DNA from: Demequina zhanjiangensis
GTDB taxonomy: Bacteria > Actinomycetota > Actinomycetes > Actinomycetales > Demequinaceae
Assembly (NCBI RefSeq): GCF_030418315.1
Contig: NZ_JAUHPV010000006.1
Span: 213,537-277,536 of the forward strand
Direction of reading: 5' to 3'
DNA: 64,000 nucleotides
Numbering within the stretch: the first letter of the stretch is position 1; each line of letters starts with the position of its first letter. Below, in pieces: positions 9,175 to 17,100 of this stretch. The notes under the pieces were generated by a model. It was not told where the DNA came from and did not search any database. It was given only the letters and a program-made list of their open reading frames with translations. The position numbers were made by a program, and so were the translations under genes.

Positions 9175-9858
9175 ATGAAGACTTCACGCGCTTTCGCCGT
9201 CGGCGGTGCCGCGGCCGCGATGCTCGCCACCGGGTGGACCCTGGCGCCGCGCGCCACGACCCCCACGCTCTCCGCCACCTCCCGGACCGACGCGTCCCTC
9301 AGCCTGGTAGAGGAGGCCTCCGCGCTCTCACGGACGGCCGCTCCGGAGGCCTCGACCTCCGCCGCGCCCTCCCTGACCGCCTCCCCGACGCCATCGGCGT
9401 CCTTGACCAGCGCCGCAGAGCCATCCGCGGTCAGCACGCCCAAGCCGACGACGACCAAGACGAGCACGCCGAAGCCGACGACGACGAAGACGAGCACGCC
9501 GAAGCCGACGACGACGAAGACGAGCACGCCGAAGCCGACGACGACGAAGACGAGCACGCCCAAGCCGGCGCCCGCCAAGCCCAGCGGGACCTTCACCGGC
9601 GGCGCGGTTCAGACCAGGTACGGCGTGTATCAGGTGTCCATCACCGTCGCCGACGGCAAGGTCACGAACGTCGCGATGGTGCAGAACGGGCTCTCCGATG
9701 AGGAGTCCATGCAGATCAAGTCGAAGGCGATCCCCACTCTCATCAGCCAGGTGCTCAGCTCCCAGAGCCCCAAGGTCAGCTACGTCTCCGGGGCGAGCTA
9801 CACGTCCCAGGGATTCGCCTCCTCGGTGTCCAGCGCATTCACGAAGGCGGGACTGTGA
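9175..9858 (+). CDS. Exported FMN-binding protein with Thr/Lys/Pro tandem-repeat linker (operon 2)
   Basis: 227 residues. The N-terminal export segment begins [17 protein letters not shown], then a Ser/Thr/Ala-rich stretch and four exact 10-residue repeats (KPTTTKTSTP) at about residues 90-129. The FMN-binding domain follows (about 140-227) with the flavinylation motif VSGASYTSQG near the end. The repeats probably make a flexible stalk lifting the flavin domain into the wall. Signal and core are very similar to the protein at 9944, indicating recent duplication. GAGAAGGAGA precedes the ATG. Confidence 0.85.
   Translation: MKTSRAFAVGGAAAAMLATGWTLAPRATTPTLSATSRTDASLSLVEEASALSRTAAPEASTSAAPSLTASPTPSASLTSAAEPSAVSTPKPTTTKTSTPKPTTTKTSTPKPTTTKTSTPKPTTTKTSTPKPAPAKPSGTFTGGAVQTRYGVYQVSITVADGKVTNVAMVQNGLSDEESMQIKSKAIPTLISQVLSSQSPKVSYVSGASYTSQGFASSVSSAFTKAGL
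9442..9561 (+). repeat. Four tandem 30-bp units inside an FMN-binding protein gene
   Basis: Four consecutive 30-base units (9442, 9472, 9502, 9532), nearly identical in DNA, differing mainly at one base in the first unit and at the end of the last. Each encodes KPTTTKTSTP. The low divergence suggests the number may vary between strains. Confidence 0.9.
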
Positions 9859-9943
9859 GCCCTGCCCGACTGACGATCCGACAGACGCGCGGCCCCCGCG
9901 CCGCCGCACACGACCTCCCCCTCGCAGGGAGAAGGAGCATCAC

Positions 9944-10504
9944 ATGAAGACCTCACGAGCATTCGCCGTCGGAGGTGCCGCCGCCGCGATCCTCACCGCA
10001 GGCTGGGCGCTCACGCCGAAGGACGCGGAGGCGACCTCGTTCTCCGCCTCCTCCAGCACGGGGGCGGCCTCCGACCAGTCCTCGTCCGCGACGGACGGCT
10101 CCGCCTCGGACTCCGCGGACGCCTCGGAAGGCGACGCGTCGTCCAGCGCGGAGGCCTCCGCTGAAGCTTCCGCGACGACCGAGTCGTCGACCTCGGACAT
10201 GGCCGCCGACGGCGCGGCCGACTCGAACGACGGCACCTACACCGGCAGCGCCGTCCAGACGCGCTACGGCGTCTACCAGGTGGAGATCACTGTCGCCGGC
10301 GGTCAGGTCACCGACGTCGCGCTTGTCCAGGAGGGCGCGAACGACCGCGAGTCTCAGCAGATCAAGTCGCGCTCGCTGCCGCAGCTGATCCAGGAGGTCC
10401 TCTCCACCCAGAGCTCCGACATCTCCTACATCTCGGGTGCGAGCTACACGTCCGACGGGTTCGCGCGCTCCGTCGCCGACGCGTTCGACCAGGCGGGCCT
10501 GTGA
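9944..10504 (+). CDS. Exported FMN-binding protein with Ser/Ala/Asp linker (operon 2)
   Basis: 186 residues. Export segment near-identical to the preceding gene ([17 protein letters not shown]), then an acidic Ser/Ala/Glu/Asp linker (residues 25-95) instead of the Lys/Thr/Pro repeats, then the FMN-binding domain ending in [10 protein letters not shown]. The gene overlaps the apbE start (TGATG). The two adjacent carriers share a flavin domain but have linkers of opposite charge, which may place them differently in the envelope. GAAGGAG precedes the ATG. Confidence 0.85.
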   Translation: MKTSRAFAVGGAAAAILTAGWALTPKDAEATSFSASSSTGAASDQSSSATDGSASDSADASEGDASSSAEASAEASATTESSTSDMAADGAADSNDGTYTGSAVQTRYGVYQVEITVAGGQVTDVALVQEGANDRESQQIKSRSLPQLIQEVLSTQSSDISYISGASYTSDGFARSVADAFDQAGL

Positions 10505-11259
10505 TGATCGCTGCGGCGCACGCGATGGCCATGGAGTTCACGCTCCACGTGGACGACGGCGTGGACCGCGCGGCGCTCGCGAGCACCATGAGCCACGTGG
10601 AGAGCGACCTTCGCTGGGCCGACGCCGTGTTCTCCACCTTCTCGGAGACGTCGTGGATCTCGCGGCTCTCACGGGGCGAGACCACCGTGGCGGACTGCCC
10701 TCCCGCGGTCGAGCAGGTGCTCGACCTGTGCGCGCACTACAAGGGCGCGACTCGCGGAGCGTTCGACGCCCTCAGCCCCGACGGAGCCATCGACCCCACA
10801 GGGATCGTCAAGACGTGGGCCATGGAGCGGGTGCGCTGGAGGCTCGACGACCTTCCCGCCGCGGGCTGGCTGTGGGGATGCGCGGGCGACGCCGTCGTCT
10901 CCGGGATCGGGCCCGACGAAGGACGGACCTGGCGCGTCGGCATCGCGCACCCGGAGCACAGGTTCCAGTCGGTGGGCGCGGTGACGCTCGGGGGAGAGCA
11001 CACCGCGATCGCGACCTCCGGGACGACGGTGCACGGAGGGCACATCTGGGCTCCAGGAGGCGAGGCGCCGGCATACGTCCAGGCGAGCGTGGTCGGCACC
11101 GACCTCGTCGAGTGCGACGCATGGGCGACCGCTATCGTGGCAGGCGGCGAGCCGGTCGCGCTCGCCGCCCAGGAGCACGGGATGGACGTGCTCGCGCTGC
11201 GCATGGTCGACGGCAGGATCGTCGCGGAACGCTCGCCCGGCTGGGACTGGGCCGCCTGA
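10504..11259 (+). CDS. apbE: ApbE-type FAD:protein FMN transferase (operon 2)
   Basis: 251 residues. ATG 10504 overlaps the stop of the preceding gene; a GTG immediately upstream is also possible. Signature [11 protein letters not shown] near residue 98 and [12 protein letters not shown] near 204 match the copy at 6788. It should flavinylate the two FMN-binding proteins of its operon. It appears cytoplasmic, like its paralogue. A hairpin at 11268-11290 probably ends the transcript. Confidence 0.87.
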   Translation: MIAAAHAMAMEFTLHVDDGVDRAALASTMSHVESDLRWADAVFSTFSETSWISRLSRGETTVADCPPAVEQVLDLCAHYKGATRGAFDALSPDGAIDPTGIVKTWAMERVRWRLDDLPAAGWLWGCAGDAVVSGIGPDEGRTWRVGIAHPEHRFQSVGAVTLGGEHTAIATSGTTVHGGHIWAPGGEAPAYVQASVVGTDLVECDAWATAIVAGGEPVALAAQEHGMDVLALRMVDGRIVAERSPGWDWAA

Positions 11260-11267
11260 GCGGGCCC

Positions 11268-11290
11268 ACCGCGGCACCGAGGTGCGCGGT
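11268..11290 (+). terminator. Hairpin after flavin operon 2
   Basis: ACCGC / GCGGT and GCAC / GTGC pair around a CGAG loop with one bulged G, 9 bases after the apbE stop. No U-tract, as is usual for GC-rich actinobacterial terminators. Confidence 0.5.
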
Positions 11291-11438
11291 CGCGTCCCCG
11301 CGTATCCATCTGGCATACTTGGTCGCTGGCATGCGTGGCCCTCTACCCGCGCACGCTATTCGTCTTGTCAGGCAGGACCCTCGTGATTCCCCGAGGCGAC
11401 TGACCCGGCTCACACCGAATGAAGAAGGAGCACACAGC

Positions 11439-11906
11439 ATGGCTGTGAAGATTCGCCTCAAGCGCTTCGGCAAGAAGCGCTCCCCGTTCTACCGCGTGGT
11501 CGTCATGGACTCGCGCACCAAGCGCGATGGCCGTGCCATCGAGGAGATCGGCAAGTACCACCCCACCGAGGAGCCCTCGGTCATCGAGATCGACTCGGAG
11601 CGCGCCCAGTACTGGCTCTCCGTCGGCGCCCAGCCGACCGAGCAGGTCGCGGCCCTCCTGAAGCTCACCGGCGACTGGGGCACCTTCAAGGGCGAGAAGG
11701 GTGCCAAGAGCACCGTCAAGGTCGCCGAGGGCAAGGCCTCCGCCGAGGACGCCATCAAGGCGCACGCGGACGCCGCGGAGAAGGCCAAGGCCGACGCCGC
11801 CGCCAAGAAGGAGGAGGCCGCCAAGGCCGCCGCCGCTGAGGCAGAGGCCGCTGAGGCCCCCGCCGAGGAGGCCGCTCCCGAGGCCGCCGAGTCCGAGGAG
11901 AAGTAA
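11439..11906 (+). CDS. rpsP: 30S ribosomal protein bS16
   Basis: Small-subunit ribosomal protein. 155 residues: a standard S16 core (starts [19 protein letters not shown]) of about 80 residues, then an Ala/Lys/Glu-rich low-complexity tail, a common actinobacterial extension. GAAGAAGGAG precedes the ATG. It begins the rpsP-KH-rimM-trmD-rplS cluster. Confidence 0.97.
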   Translation: MAVKIRLKRFGKKRSPFYRVVVMDSRTKRDGRAIEEIGKYHPTEEPSVIEIDSERAQYWLSVGAQPTEQVAALLKLTGDWGTFKGEKGAKSTVKVAEGKASAEDAIKAHADAAEKAKADAAAKKEEAAKAAAAEAEAAEAPAEEAAPEAAESEEK

Positions 11907-11909
11907 GCG

Positions 11910-12140
11910 ATGGTCCTCGACGCCCTGGAGTTCCTTGTCCGCAGCATCGTCCGCAACCCGGACGACGTGCGCGTCACCGAGCGCTCGGGGCGTCGAGGCA
12001 CCACCCTCAACGTGGTCGTCCACCCGGACGACCTTCCCCGCGTGATCGGCCGTCGTGGCCGCACCGCGCAGGCGATCCGCACCGTGGTCGACGCGGTGTC
12101 GCGCGACGACGTGCGGGTCAACATCGTCGACGTCGCCTGA
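11910..12140 (+). CDS. khpA: KH-domain RNA-binding protein (KhpA type)
   Basis: 76 residues, essentially one KH domain with the GxxG loop as GRRG in VIGRRGRTAQAIRTVV. This small RNA-binding protein is conserved between rpsP and rimM in Gram-positives and has been linked to control of translation and cell growth through its KhpB partner. It starts 3 bases after rpsP and is probably translationally coupled. Confidence 0.92.
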   Translation: MVLDALEFLVRSIVRNPDDVRVTERSGRRGTTLNVVVHPDDLPRVIGRRGRTAQAIRTVVDAVSRDDVRVNIVDVA

Positions 12141-12144
12141 CCGG

Positions 12145-12678
12145 GTGGCCTTCGACCTCACTCTTCATGCGCAGCGGCCCTCGCCCGCGCGCCTGATCCT
12201 TCCGGCCGTCGGCTCCGCCTTCATGGCGGGCCTGACGGTCGTGACCATCTCCGACGCCCTCGCAGGCTCCGCCTCGGGCGTCGGCATCGGCCTCACGCTC
12301 GTGATGATGACCGCCACCGCGTGGCTCGTCCGAGACCTGCTCAAGCTGCTGGGCGTCGTACCGGCGGCCCGCATCGAGCTCTCAGACGACTCGCTGTCCG
12401 TCCGTTCCGCGATGTTCGGTCTCAACGGGCGGCGACGCACACTCGCGCTCGGCCAGACGATCCGCATGGATGTGCTCAGGCAGCCGTCGCTCTTCCTCGG
12501 GGCCACCGGTCTCTACCGGCTGTCCCAGCAGGACGTCCAGGTCACGATCGTGGCCCCGGGCATGGTGCGGGACGAGGACCTTGAGGCTCTCCTCGAGAGG
12601 CTCGCGGAGTCCGGAACGCGAGTCGACCTGATCGAGCACCGCTCCCGACGCGAGGGCGGACCCGGACCGTCGCGCTGA
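12145..12678 (+). CDS. Two-helix membrane protein of unknown function
   Basis: 177 residues from GTG 12145, 4 bases after the KH gene. Two hydrophobic helices at about residues 15-35 and 40-60 are followed by a soluble C-terminal domain with alternating beta-like segments (RIELSDDSLSVRS, QDVQVTIVAPG), reminiscent of bacterial PH-type domains after a membrane hairpin. I do not recognise the family with confidence. It interrupts the usual KH-rimM adjacency, and rimM then has its own promoter. Confidence 0.7.
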   Translation: MAFDLTLHAQRPSPARLILPAVGSAFMAGLTVVTISDALAGSASGVGIGLTLVMMTATAWLVRDLLKLLGVVPAARIELSDDSLSVRSAMFGLNGRRRTLALGQTIRMDVLRQPSLFLGATGLYRLSQQDVQVTIVAPGMVRDEDLEALLERLAESGTRVDLIEHRSRREGGPGPSR

Positions 12679-12730
12679 CCGCAGGCCCTCGTCGGTCTCG
12701 CGCACAGTCCTTCCCTTCCCGTCACGGCCC

Positions 12731-12736
12731 TAGGCT
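12731..12736 (+). promoter_or_regulatory. Leaderless-type -10 box of rimM
   Basis: TAGGCT ends 7 bases before the rimM ATG, placing the transcript start at or next to the start codon. No ribosome binding site is visible. The layout is nearly identical to proS (51279). Confidence 0.5.
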
Positions 12737-12743
12737 TGATCCC

Positions 12744-13283
12744 ATGGATGTCACCGTCGCCCGCATCGGGAAGGCCCACGGACTCAAGGGCGAGGTGTCG
12801 GTCGAGCTGCGTACCGACATCCCCGAGCAGCGCCTCGTCGCAGGCGCGGCGTTCGCGACCGATCCGGTCGAGGCGGGGCCGCTCACCGTGGTGCGCACGC
12901 GGGTGCAGGCGGGACGTTGGTACGTGCAGTTCGACGAGATCCGGGACCGCGACGCTGCCGAGGCCGCGCGCGGGGTCTCGCTCGTCGTGGACGCCGACGA
13001 GGACGACGAGGAGGACGCGTGGTTCGTCCACGAGCTCGTCGGCCTCACCGCCGTGCGGGAGGACGGTGCGGAGATCGGGCGCGTCGTCGACCTCCAGCCC
13101 ATGCCGGCCCAGGACCTGCTGGTCGTGAAGCAGCCGGGTGGGCACCGCGCCCTGATCCCGTTCGTCGCCGACTTCGTGGTGGAGGTCGATGTGGAGGGCG
13201 GACGCGTCGTCCTGGATCCGCCCCACGGTCTGCTCGCGGGCGAGGAGCCCGAGAGCACCGGCGAGACGGCCGGGGAGGGCTGA
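12744..13283 (+). CDS. rimM: Ribosome maturation factor RimM
   Basis: Assembly factor for the head of the 30S subunit that works with S19. 179 residues: N-terminal RimM barrel (starts [18 protein letters not shown]) and C-terminal PRC barrel ([10 protein letters not shown]...ALIPFV, about residues 95-165). The stop is followed by trmD at 1 base, the standard pair. A TAGGCT box close upstream suggests a leaderless start. Confidence 0.96.
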   Translation: MDVTVARIGKAHGLKGEVSVELRTDIPEQRLVAGAAFATDPVEAGPLTVVRTRVQAGRWYVQFDEIRDRDAAEAARGVSLVVDADEDDEEDAWFVHELVGLTAVREDGAEIGRVVDLQPMPAQDLLVVKQPGGHRALIPFVADFVVEVDVEGGRVVLDPPHGLLAGEEPESTGETAGEG

Positions 13284-13284
13284 C

Positions 13285-14007
13285 ATGCGCGTCGACGTCG
13301 TGACGATCTTCCCCGAGTTCTTCCAGGTGCTCGACGTGTCCCTCCTCGGCAAGGCGCGCCAGGCGGAGCTCGTGGAGACCCATGTGCACCAGCTGCGCGA
13401 CTGGGCGGCGTTCAAGGCCGACGGCACCCCCGACGCGCACCGCACGGTGGACGATGCGCCGTTCGGCGGGGGCGCGGGCATGGTGATGAAGCCCGATGTC
13501 TGGGGCAAGGCGCTCGACGAGGTGCTGCAGCCCGGCGGCGTCCTCGTGATCCCGAGCCCTGCAGGCGTTCCGTTCACCCAGGCGCTCGCCGCCGACCTCT
13601 CCACGGAGCCGCAGCTCGTGTTCGCGTGCGGCCGCTACGAGGGCATCGATGCCCGCGTCGCCGAGCACTACGCGTCGGTCGGCTATCGAGTGCTCGAGGT
13701 GAGCCTGGGCGACTACGTCCTCAACGGGGGAGAGGTCGCGGCCTTCGCCATGATCGAGGCCGTCACGCGGCTGATCCCCGGGTTCATGGGCAACGCCGAG
13801 TCGATCGTCGAGGAGTCGCACTCCGATGGCCTGCTCGAGTATCCGTCGTACACGCGGCCGGCCTCGTGGCGCGGGCACGACGTCCCGCCGGTGCTGCTCA
13901 GCGGACATCACGGCAAGGTCGCGCAGTGGCGTCGCGAGCAGCAGCTCGCCCGCACCCGCGAGCGGCGGCCGGATCTGCTCGCCGCTGACGAGCAGGACAC
14001 GCCCTGA
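13285..14007 (+). CDS. trmD: tRNA (guanine37-N1)-methyltransferase TrmD
   Basis: SPOUT-fold methyltransferase that uses SAM to make m1G37 next to the anticodon and so prevents frameshifting. 240 residues. Signatures in order: [12 protein letters not shown] at the start, [15 protein letters not shown] near 50-65, [12 protein letters not shown] near 113-124, and the knot region [11 protein letters not shown] near 140-150. Translationally linked to rimM. Confidence 0.97.
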   Translation: MRVDVVTIFPEFFQVLDVSLLGKARQAELVETHVHQLRDWAAFKADGTPDAHRTVDDAPFGGGAGMVMKPDVWGKALDEVLQPGGVLVIPSPAGVPFTQALAADLSTEPQLVFACGRYEGIDARVAEHYASVGYRVLEVSLGDYVLNGGEVAAFAMIEAVTRLIPGFMGNAESIVEESHSDGLLEYPSYTRPASWRGHDVPPVLLSGHHGKVAQWRREQQLARTRERRPDLLAADEQDTP

Positions 14008-14185
14008 CGCATCGCCCCATGCGTGGTCGCATCCGTCGGGATGTGGCAGAATAGTGCGTCGGCGCGTCCGGCGCTCTCGCCTGCCACAGGGGGCGGAGCA
14101 ACGGTCCGGTACGCGGCACCAACCTTACGTAGCCTTCGGGCAGAACCGCATGGTGACCTGTGGCATGTGCGAGGAGTAGAACGTC

Positions 14186-14533
14186 ATGCAGAAGCTTGAC
14201 TCGGTCGTCTCGGGCCAGATCCGCGACGACATCCCGGACTTCCGCGCCGGTGACACCGTCAACGTCCACGTGAAGGTCGTCGAGGGCAACCGCTCGCGTG
14301 TCCAGGTCTTCAAGGGCGTCGTGATCGCGCGTCACGGCAAGGGCATCGGCGAGACCTTCACGGTCCGCAAGATCTCGTTCGGTGTGGGTGTGGAGCGTAA
14401 GTTCCCCATCAACGCGCCGACCATCGAGAAGCTCGAGGTCGTCACCCGCGGTGACGTCCGTCGCGCCAAGCTCTACTACCTGCGCGGCCTGCGCGGTAAG
14501 GCTGCTCGCATCCGCGAGAAGCGCGAGAGCTAA
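14186..14533 (+). CDS. rplS: 50S ribosomal protein bL19
   Basis: Large-subunit ribosomal protein at the 30S/50S interface. 115 residues with the conserved end [14 protein letters not shown]. It follows a 178-base leader after trmD, so it may have its own promoter or leader control. Its TAA overlaps the probable ATC start of lepB, and a 14-bp-stem hairpin lies 22 bases further on. Confidence 0.97.
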   Translation: MQKLDSVVSGQIRDDIPDFRAGDTVNVHVKVVEGNRSRVQVFKGVVIARHGKGIGETFTVRKISFGVGVERKFPINAPTIEKLEVVTRGDVRRAKLYYLRGLRGKAARIREKRES

Positions 14534-15249
14534 TCATCAGCGATTCCACGCAGACGCCGGCGGGCGGGGCACAGTCCCCGTCCGCCGGCGCTCGTGTATG
14601 GAGCTGGATCAAGGAGCTCGGCATCATCGCCATCGCGGCGCTCGTGCTGTCCCTGATCATCAAGACGTTCTTCTTCCAGTCCTTCTGGATCCCGTCCGGG
14701 TCGATGCATCCCACCCTGCTCGAGGGCGATCGCATCCTCGTGACGAAGTGGCGTCCGGGCCCGCTTGAGCTCCGCCAGGGCGACGTGGTGGTCTTCAAGG
14801 ACCCGGGTGGCTGGCTGAACGGCGCAGAGTCGGTCGAGGCCACGGGGGCGCAGAGGGTCGTTCAGGACGTCCTCCAGTTCGTCGGGCTGCTTCCCGAGGA
14901 TGCGGGCGAGCACCTGGTCAAGCGCGTCATCGGGCTCCCGGGTGACACCGTCGAATGCACGTCCGCCGAAGGCCCGCTGATGCTCAACGGTGTCGCGCTC
15001 GAGGAGGACTTCATCGCGGAGGGCTCGCAGCCGTGCGGCGCCGAGTTCTCGGTGACCGTCCCCGAGAACAGCCTGTGGGTCATGGGGGACAACCGCGACA
15101 ACTCCGCCGACTCCCGCGCCCACATGGGCCTGCCGGGCGGTGGGACCATCCCGATGAGCTCGGTCGTGGGCACGGCCTTCGTGACGTTGTGGCCCATCGA
15201 CCACTGGGGTGGCATCGGCAACCCCCTCGTCGACAGCGGCCAGGCCTGA
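14533..15249 (+). CDS. lepB: Signal peptidase I, no standard start codon visible
   Basis: Membrane-anchored serine/lysine protease that removes signal peptides outside the membrane. Catalytic serine in IPSGSMHP, catalytic lysine region LVKRVIGLPGDTV, and box GDNRDNSADSR. The transmembrane helix (ELGIIAIAALVLSLIIK) begins before the first ATG/GTG/TTG in frame (GTG 14644), so translation must start further upstream. The open frame reaches back to the rplS stop without ATG, GTG or TTG. The best candidate is ATC at 14533, overlapping the rplS TAA, giving 238 residues. A base error turning ATG into ATC is equally possible. A strong hairpin covers codons 8-19. Confidence 0.85.
   Translation: MISDSTQTPAGGAQSPSAGARVWSWIKELGIIAIAALVLSLIIKTFFFQSFWIPSGSMHPTLLEGDRILVTKWRPGPLELRQGDVVVFKDPGGWLNGAESVEATGAQRVVQDVLQFVGLLPEDAGEHLVKRVIGLPGDTVECTSAEGPLMLNGVALEEDFIAEGSQPCGAEFSVTVPENSLWVMGDNRDNSADSRAHMGLPGGGTIPMSSVVGTAFVTLWPIDHWGGIGNPLVDSGQA
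14556..14589 (+). terminator. 14-bp-stem hairpin between rplS and the body of lepB
   Basis: Bases 14556-14569 pair with 14576-14589 around a 6-base loop; all pairs are Watson-Crick except one G-U. It sits 22 bases after the rplS stop and within the first codons of lepB. No U-tract follows. It may lower lepB expression relative to rplS, or act as an RNA processing or attenuation site. Confidence 0.6.
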
Positions 15250-15253
15250 CCCC

Positions 15254-15949
15254 ATGCGGTACACGGTGTCGCTCGAGCATGAGCGCGCGCTCTGGGATGC
15301 GGGCGCGCGCGTGGTCGCCGGGATCGACGAGGTGGGGCGTGGCGCTCTCGCCGGCCCCGTGAGCGTCGGCGTGTGCGCACTCGAGCGTCGCAAGGACTGG
15401 CCCGAGGGGCTTGCCGACTCGAAGGAGCTCACCCCGGCACGCCGCGAGGCGATGGCGGTCGCTCTCGCCGGGTTCGGAGTCGCCCGTGCCGTCGGTCATG
15501 CGGACGCGAGCGAGATCGACGAGCATGGGATCGTCGGCGCGCTGAGGCTCGCGGGGCTCAGGGCGATGTCGACGCTCACTCGCCAGGGAGTCGTGGTGGA
15601 CGCCGTGCTTCTGGACGGCACCCATGACTGGCTCACGCCGCCCGCGGCGGATCTGTTCGCGGCGGCGAGCGGGGATCCGATCCTCGCCCTGGTACCGGAC
15701 GCGCCTCCGGTGCCTCCGGTGACGACCGTCGTGAAGGGCGATGGCCGCTGCGCGTCCATCGCGGCGGGCTCGGTGCTCGCGAAGGTCGAGCGCGATGCGC
15801 TCATGGCGGCCGCCGACGGCGATCACCCTGCGTACGGCTGGGGTCGCAACAAGGGATACGGCGCGCCCGTGCATCTCAAGGCGCTGCGCAAGCATGGTCC
15901 CAGCCCGCTGCACCGTCTCAGCTGGTCGTTGCCCGCGCGCGATCTCTGA
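15254..15949 (+). CDS. rnhB: Ribonuclease HII
   Basis: Cleaves RNA of RNA-DNA hybrids and single ribonucleotides in DNA. 231 residues. The catalytic DEVGRG motif is in VAGIDEVGRGALAGP (about 20-34), followed by LADSKELT and GDGRCASIAAGSVLAKVERD near 165-184. It starts 4 bases after lepB, the usual lepB-rnhB pair. Confidence 0.96.
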   Translation: MRYTVSLEHERALWDAGARVVAGIDEVGRGALAGPVSVGVCALERRKDWPEGLADSKELTPARREAMAVALAGFGVARAVGHADASEIDEHGIVGALRLAGLRAMSTLTRQGVVVDAVLLDGTHDWLTPPAADLFAAASGDPILALVPDAPPVPPVTTVVKGDGRCASIAAGSVLAKVERDALMAAADGDHPAYGWGRNKGYGAPVHLKALRKHGPSPLHRLSWSLPARDL

Positions 15950-16007
15950 CTCGCCCGGGACACGCCGCGATGCGGCCGCACGCCCACGCATCCGTCACAA
16001 TGGACGG

Positions 16008-16337
16008 GTGAGCAGCGAGGACCTGGAGAACTACGAGACCGAGGCGGAGCTGGCCCTCTACCGCGAGTATCGCGATGTGGTCGGCCTGTTCCAATACGTG
16101 GTCGAGACCGAGCGCCGGTTCTACCTGGCGAACAAGGTGGACCTGCAGGTGAAGGCGTCCGGCGGGGACATCTACTTCGAGGTGACGATGGCCGACGCCT
16201 GGGTGTGGGACGTGTACCGCTCCGCGCGGCTGGTCAAGAACGTGCGCGTCGTGACGTTCAAGGACGTCAACATCGAGGAGCTCGCTCACGACGATGATCA
16301 GACGATCCCTGACCTGAGGCAGCTGCGCGGCAGGTGA
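16008..16337 (+). CDS. DUF2469 family protein
   Basis: 109 residues, conserved small acidic protein found next to rnhB throughout actinobacteria; function unknown. It starts SSEDLENYETEAELALYREY and contains FKDVNIEEL near the end. GTG 16008 lies 6 bases after a CACAAT -10-like hexamer (15996-16001), so it is probably leaderless. Confidence 0.88.
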   Translation: MSSEDLENYETEAELALYREYRDVVGLFQYVVETERRFYLANKVDLQVKASGGDIYFEVTMADAWVWDVYRSARLVKNVRVVTFKDVNIEELAHDDDQTIPDLRQLRGR

Positions 16338-16402
16338 TCGCCCCGCGGCCACGGAGGGACCCGCTCCCCGGACCGCATTGACTGCTCGTTGCAGAGACTG
16401 CA

Positions 16403-17068
16403 ATGATGCAGAGCATGCACGAATCGACGTCGGTGGCGCCCGCGCGGGCCGAGGGCCTGCGCGAGCGCAAGCTTCGGGAGGCCAGAGTCGCCGCCCAGCG
16501 CGCCGCGGTGGAGCTGTGCCTCGAGCGCGGGCTCGACTCGGTGACCGTGGAGATGATCGCCGACCGCGCAGGGATCTCGCCTCGCACCTTCTACAACTAC
16601 TTCGGCACGCGCGAGGCCGCCCTGCTGGGCGATGCCAAGCCCGAGCCGACGGAGGACCAGGTCGCGAGGTTCCTCGCGCGCGACGACGTGAGCGACGTCG
16701 AGGCGTTCGCGATCATGGTCGCGGAGGCCTGGGCCGCCTCGCAGCCGGACCAGGAGCTGTTCCTCCTGCGCCAGCGTCTCTACGAGGCCGAGCCGACGCT
16801 CGCGGCGGCCAACCTGTCGCGTGTCGGCGAGCATCGAGAGGCCCTTGCGATCATCGCGCGAGAGCGGGTCGCCCTGCGGCATCCGGAGCTCACCGAGCCT
16901 GACCTCACGCTCGAGGCCACGCTCACGGTCGCCCTCGCGATGGCCGCGGTGCAGACCGTCGGGCGCGCCTGGCTCGCCGACGGCAACGCGGATCTCACCC
17001 AGCTCGAGCAGCTCATCTCCGACCTGGTGCCTCGCGTGAGACGCCTCACCCAGACCCCTCGCGCCTGA
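16403..17068 (+). CDS. TetR family repressor
   Basis: 221 residues (ATGs at 16406 and 16415 are also possible starts). The N-terminal HTH has the typical TetR pattern (VTVEMIADRAGISPRTFYNYF, about residues 48-68); the ligand domain follows. The DHA2 exporter begins 32 bases downstream, so it very probably controls that pump in response to a pump substrate. No clear palindrome was identified upstream. Confidence 0.9.
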   Translation: MMQSMHESTSVAPARAEGLRERKLREARVAAQRAAVELCLERGLDSVTVEMIADRAGISPRTFYNYFGTREAALLGDAKPEPTEDQVARFLARDDVSDVEAFAIMVAEAWAASQPDQELFLLRQRLYEAEPTLAAANLSRVGEHREALAIIARERVALRHPELTEPDLTLEATLTVALAMAAVQTVGRAWLADGNADLTQLEQLISDLVPRVRRLTQTPRA

Positions 17069-17100
17069 CGCGAGACCTCACACCCCGGGAGCCCCCACTC

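Noticed and set aside
9442..9561. Tandem repeats as a sign of an inserted mobile element
   Set aside because: Repeats keep the reading frame and encode a regular linker between signal and domain; no transposase or target duplications.
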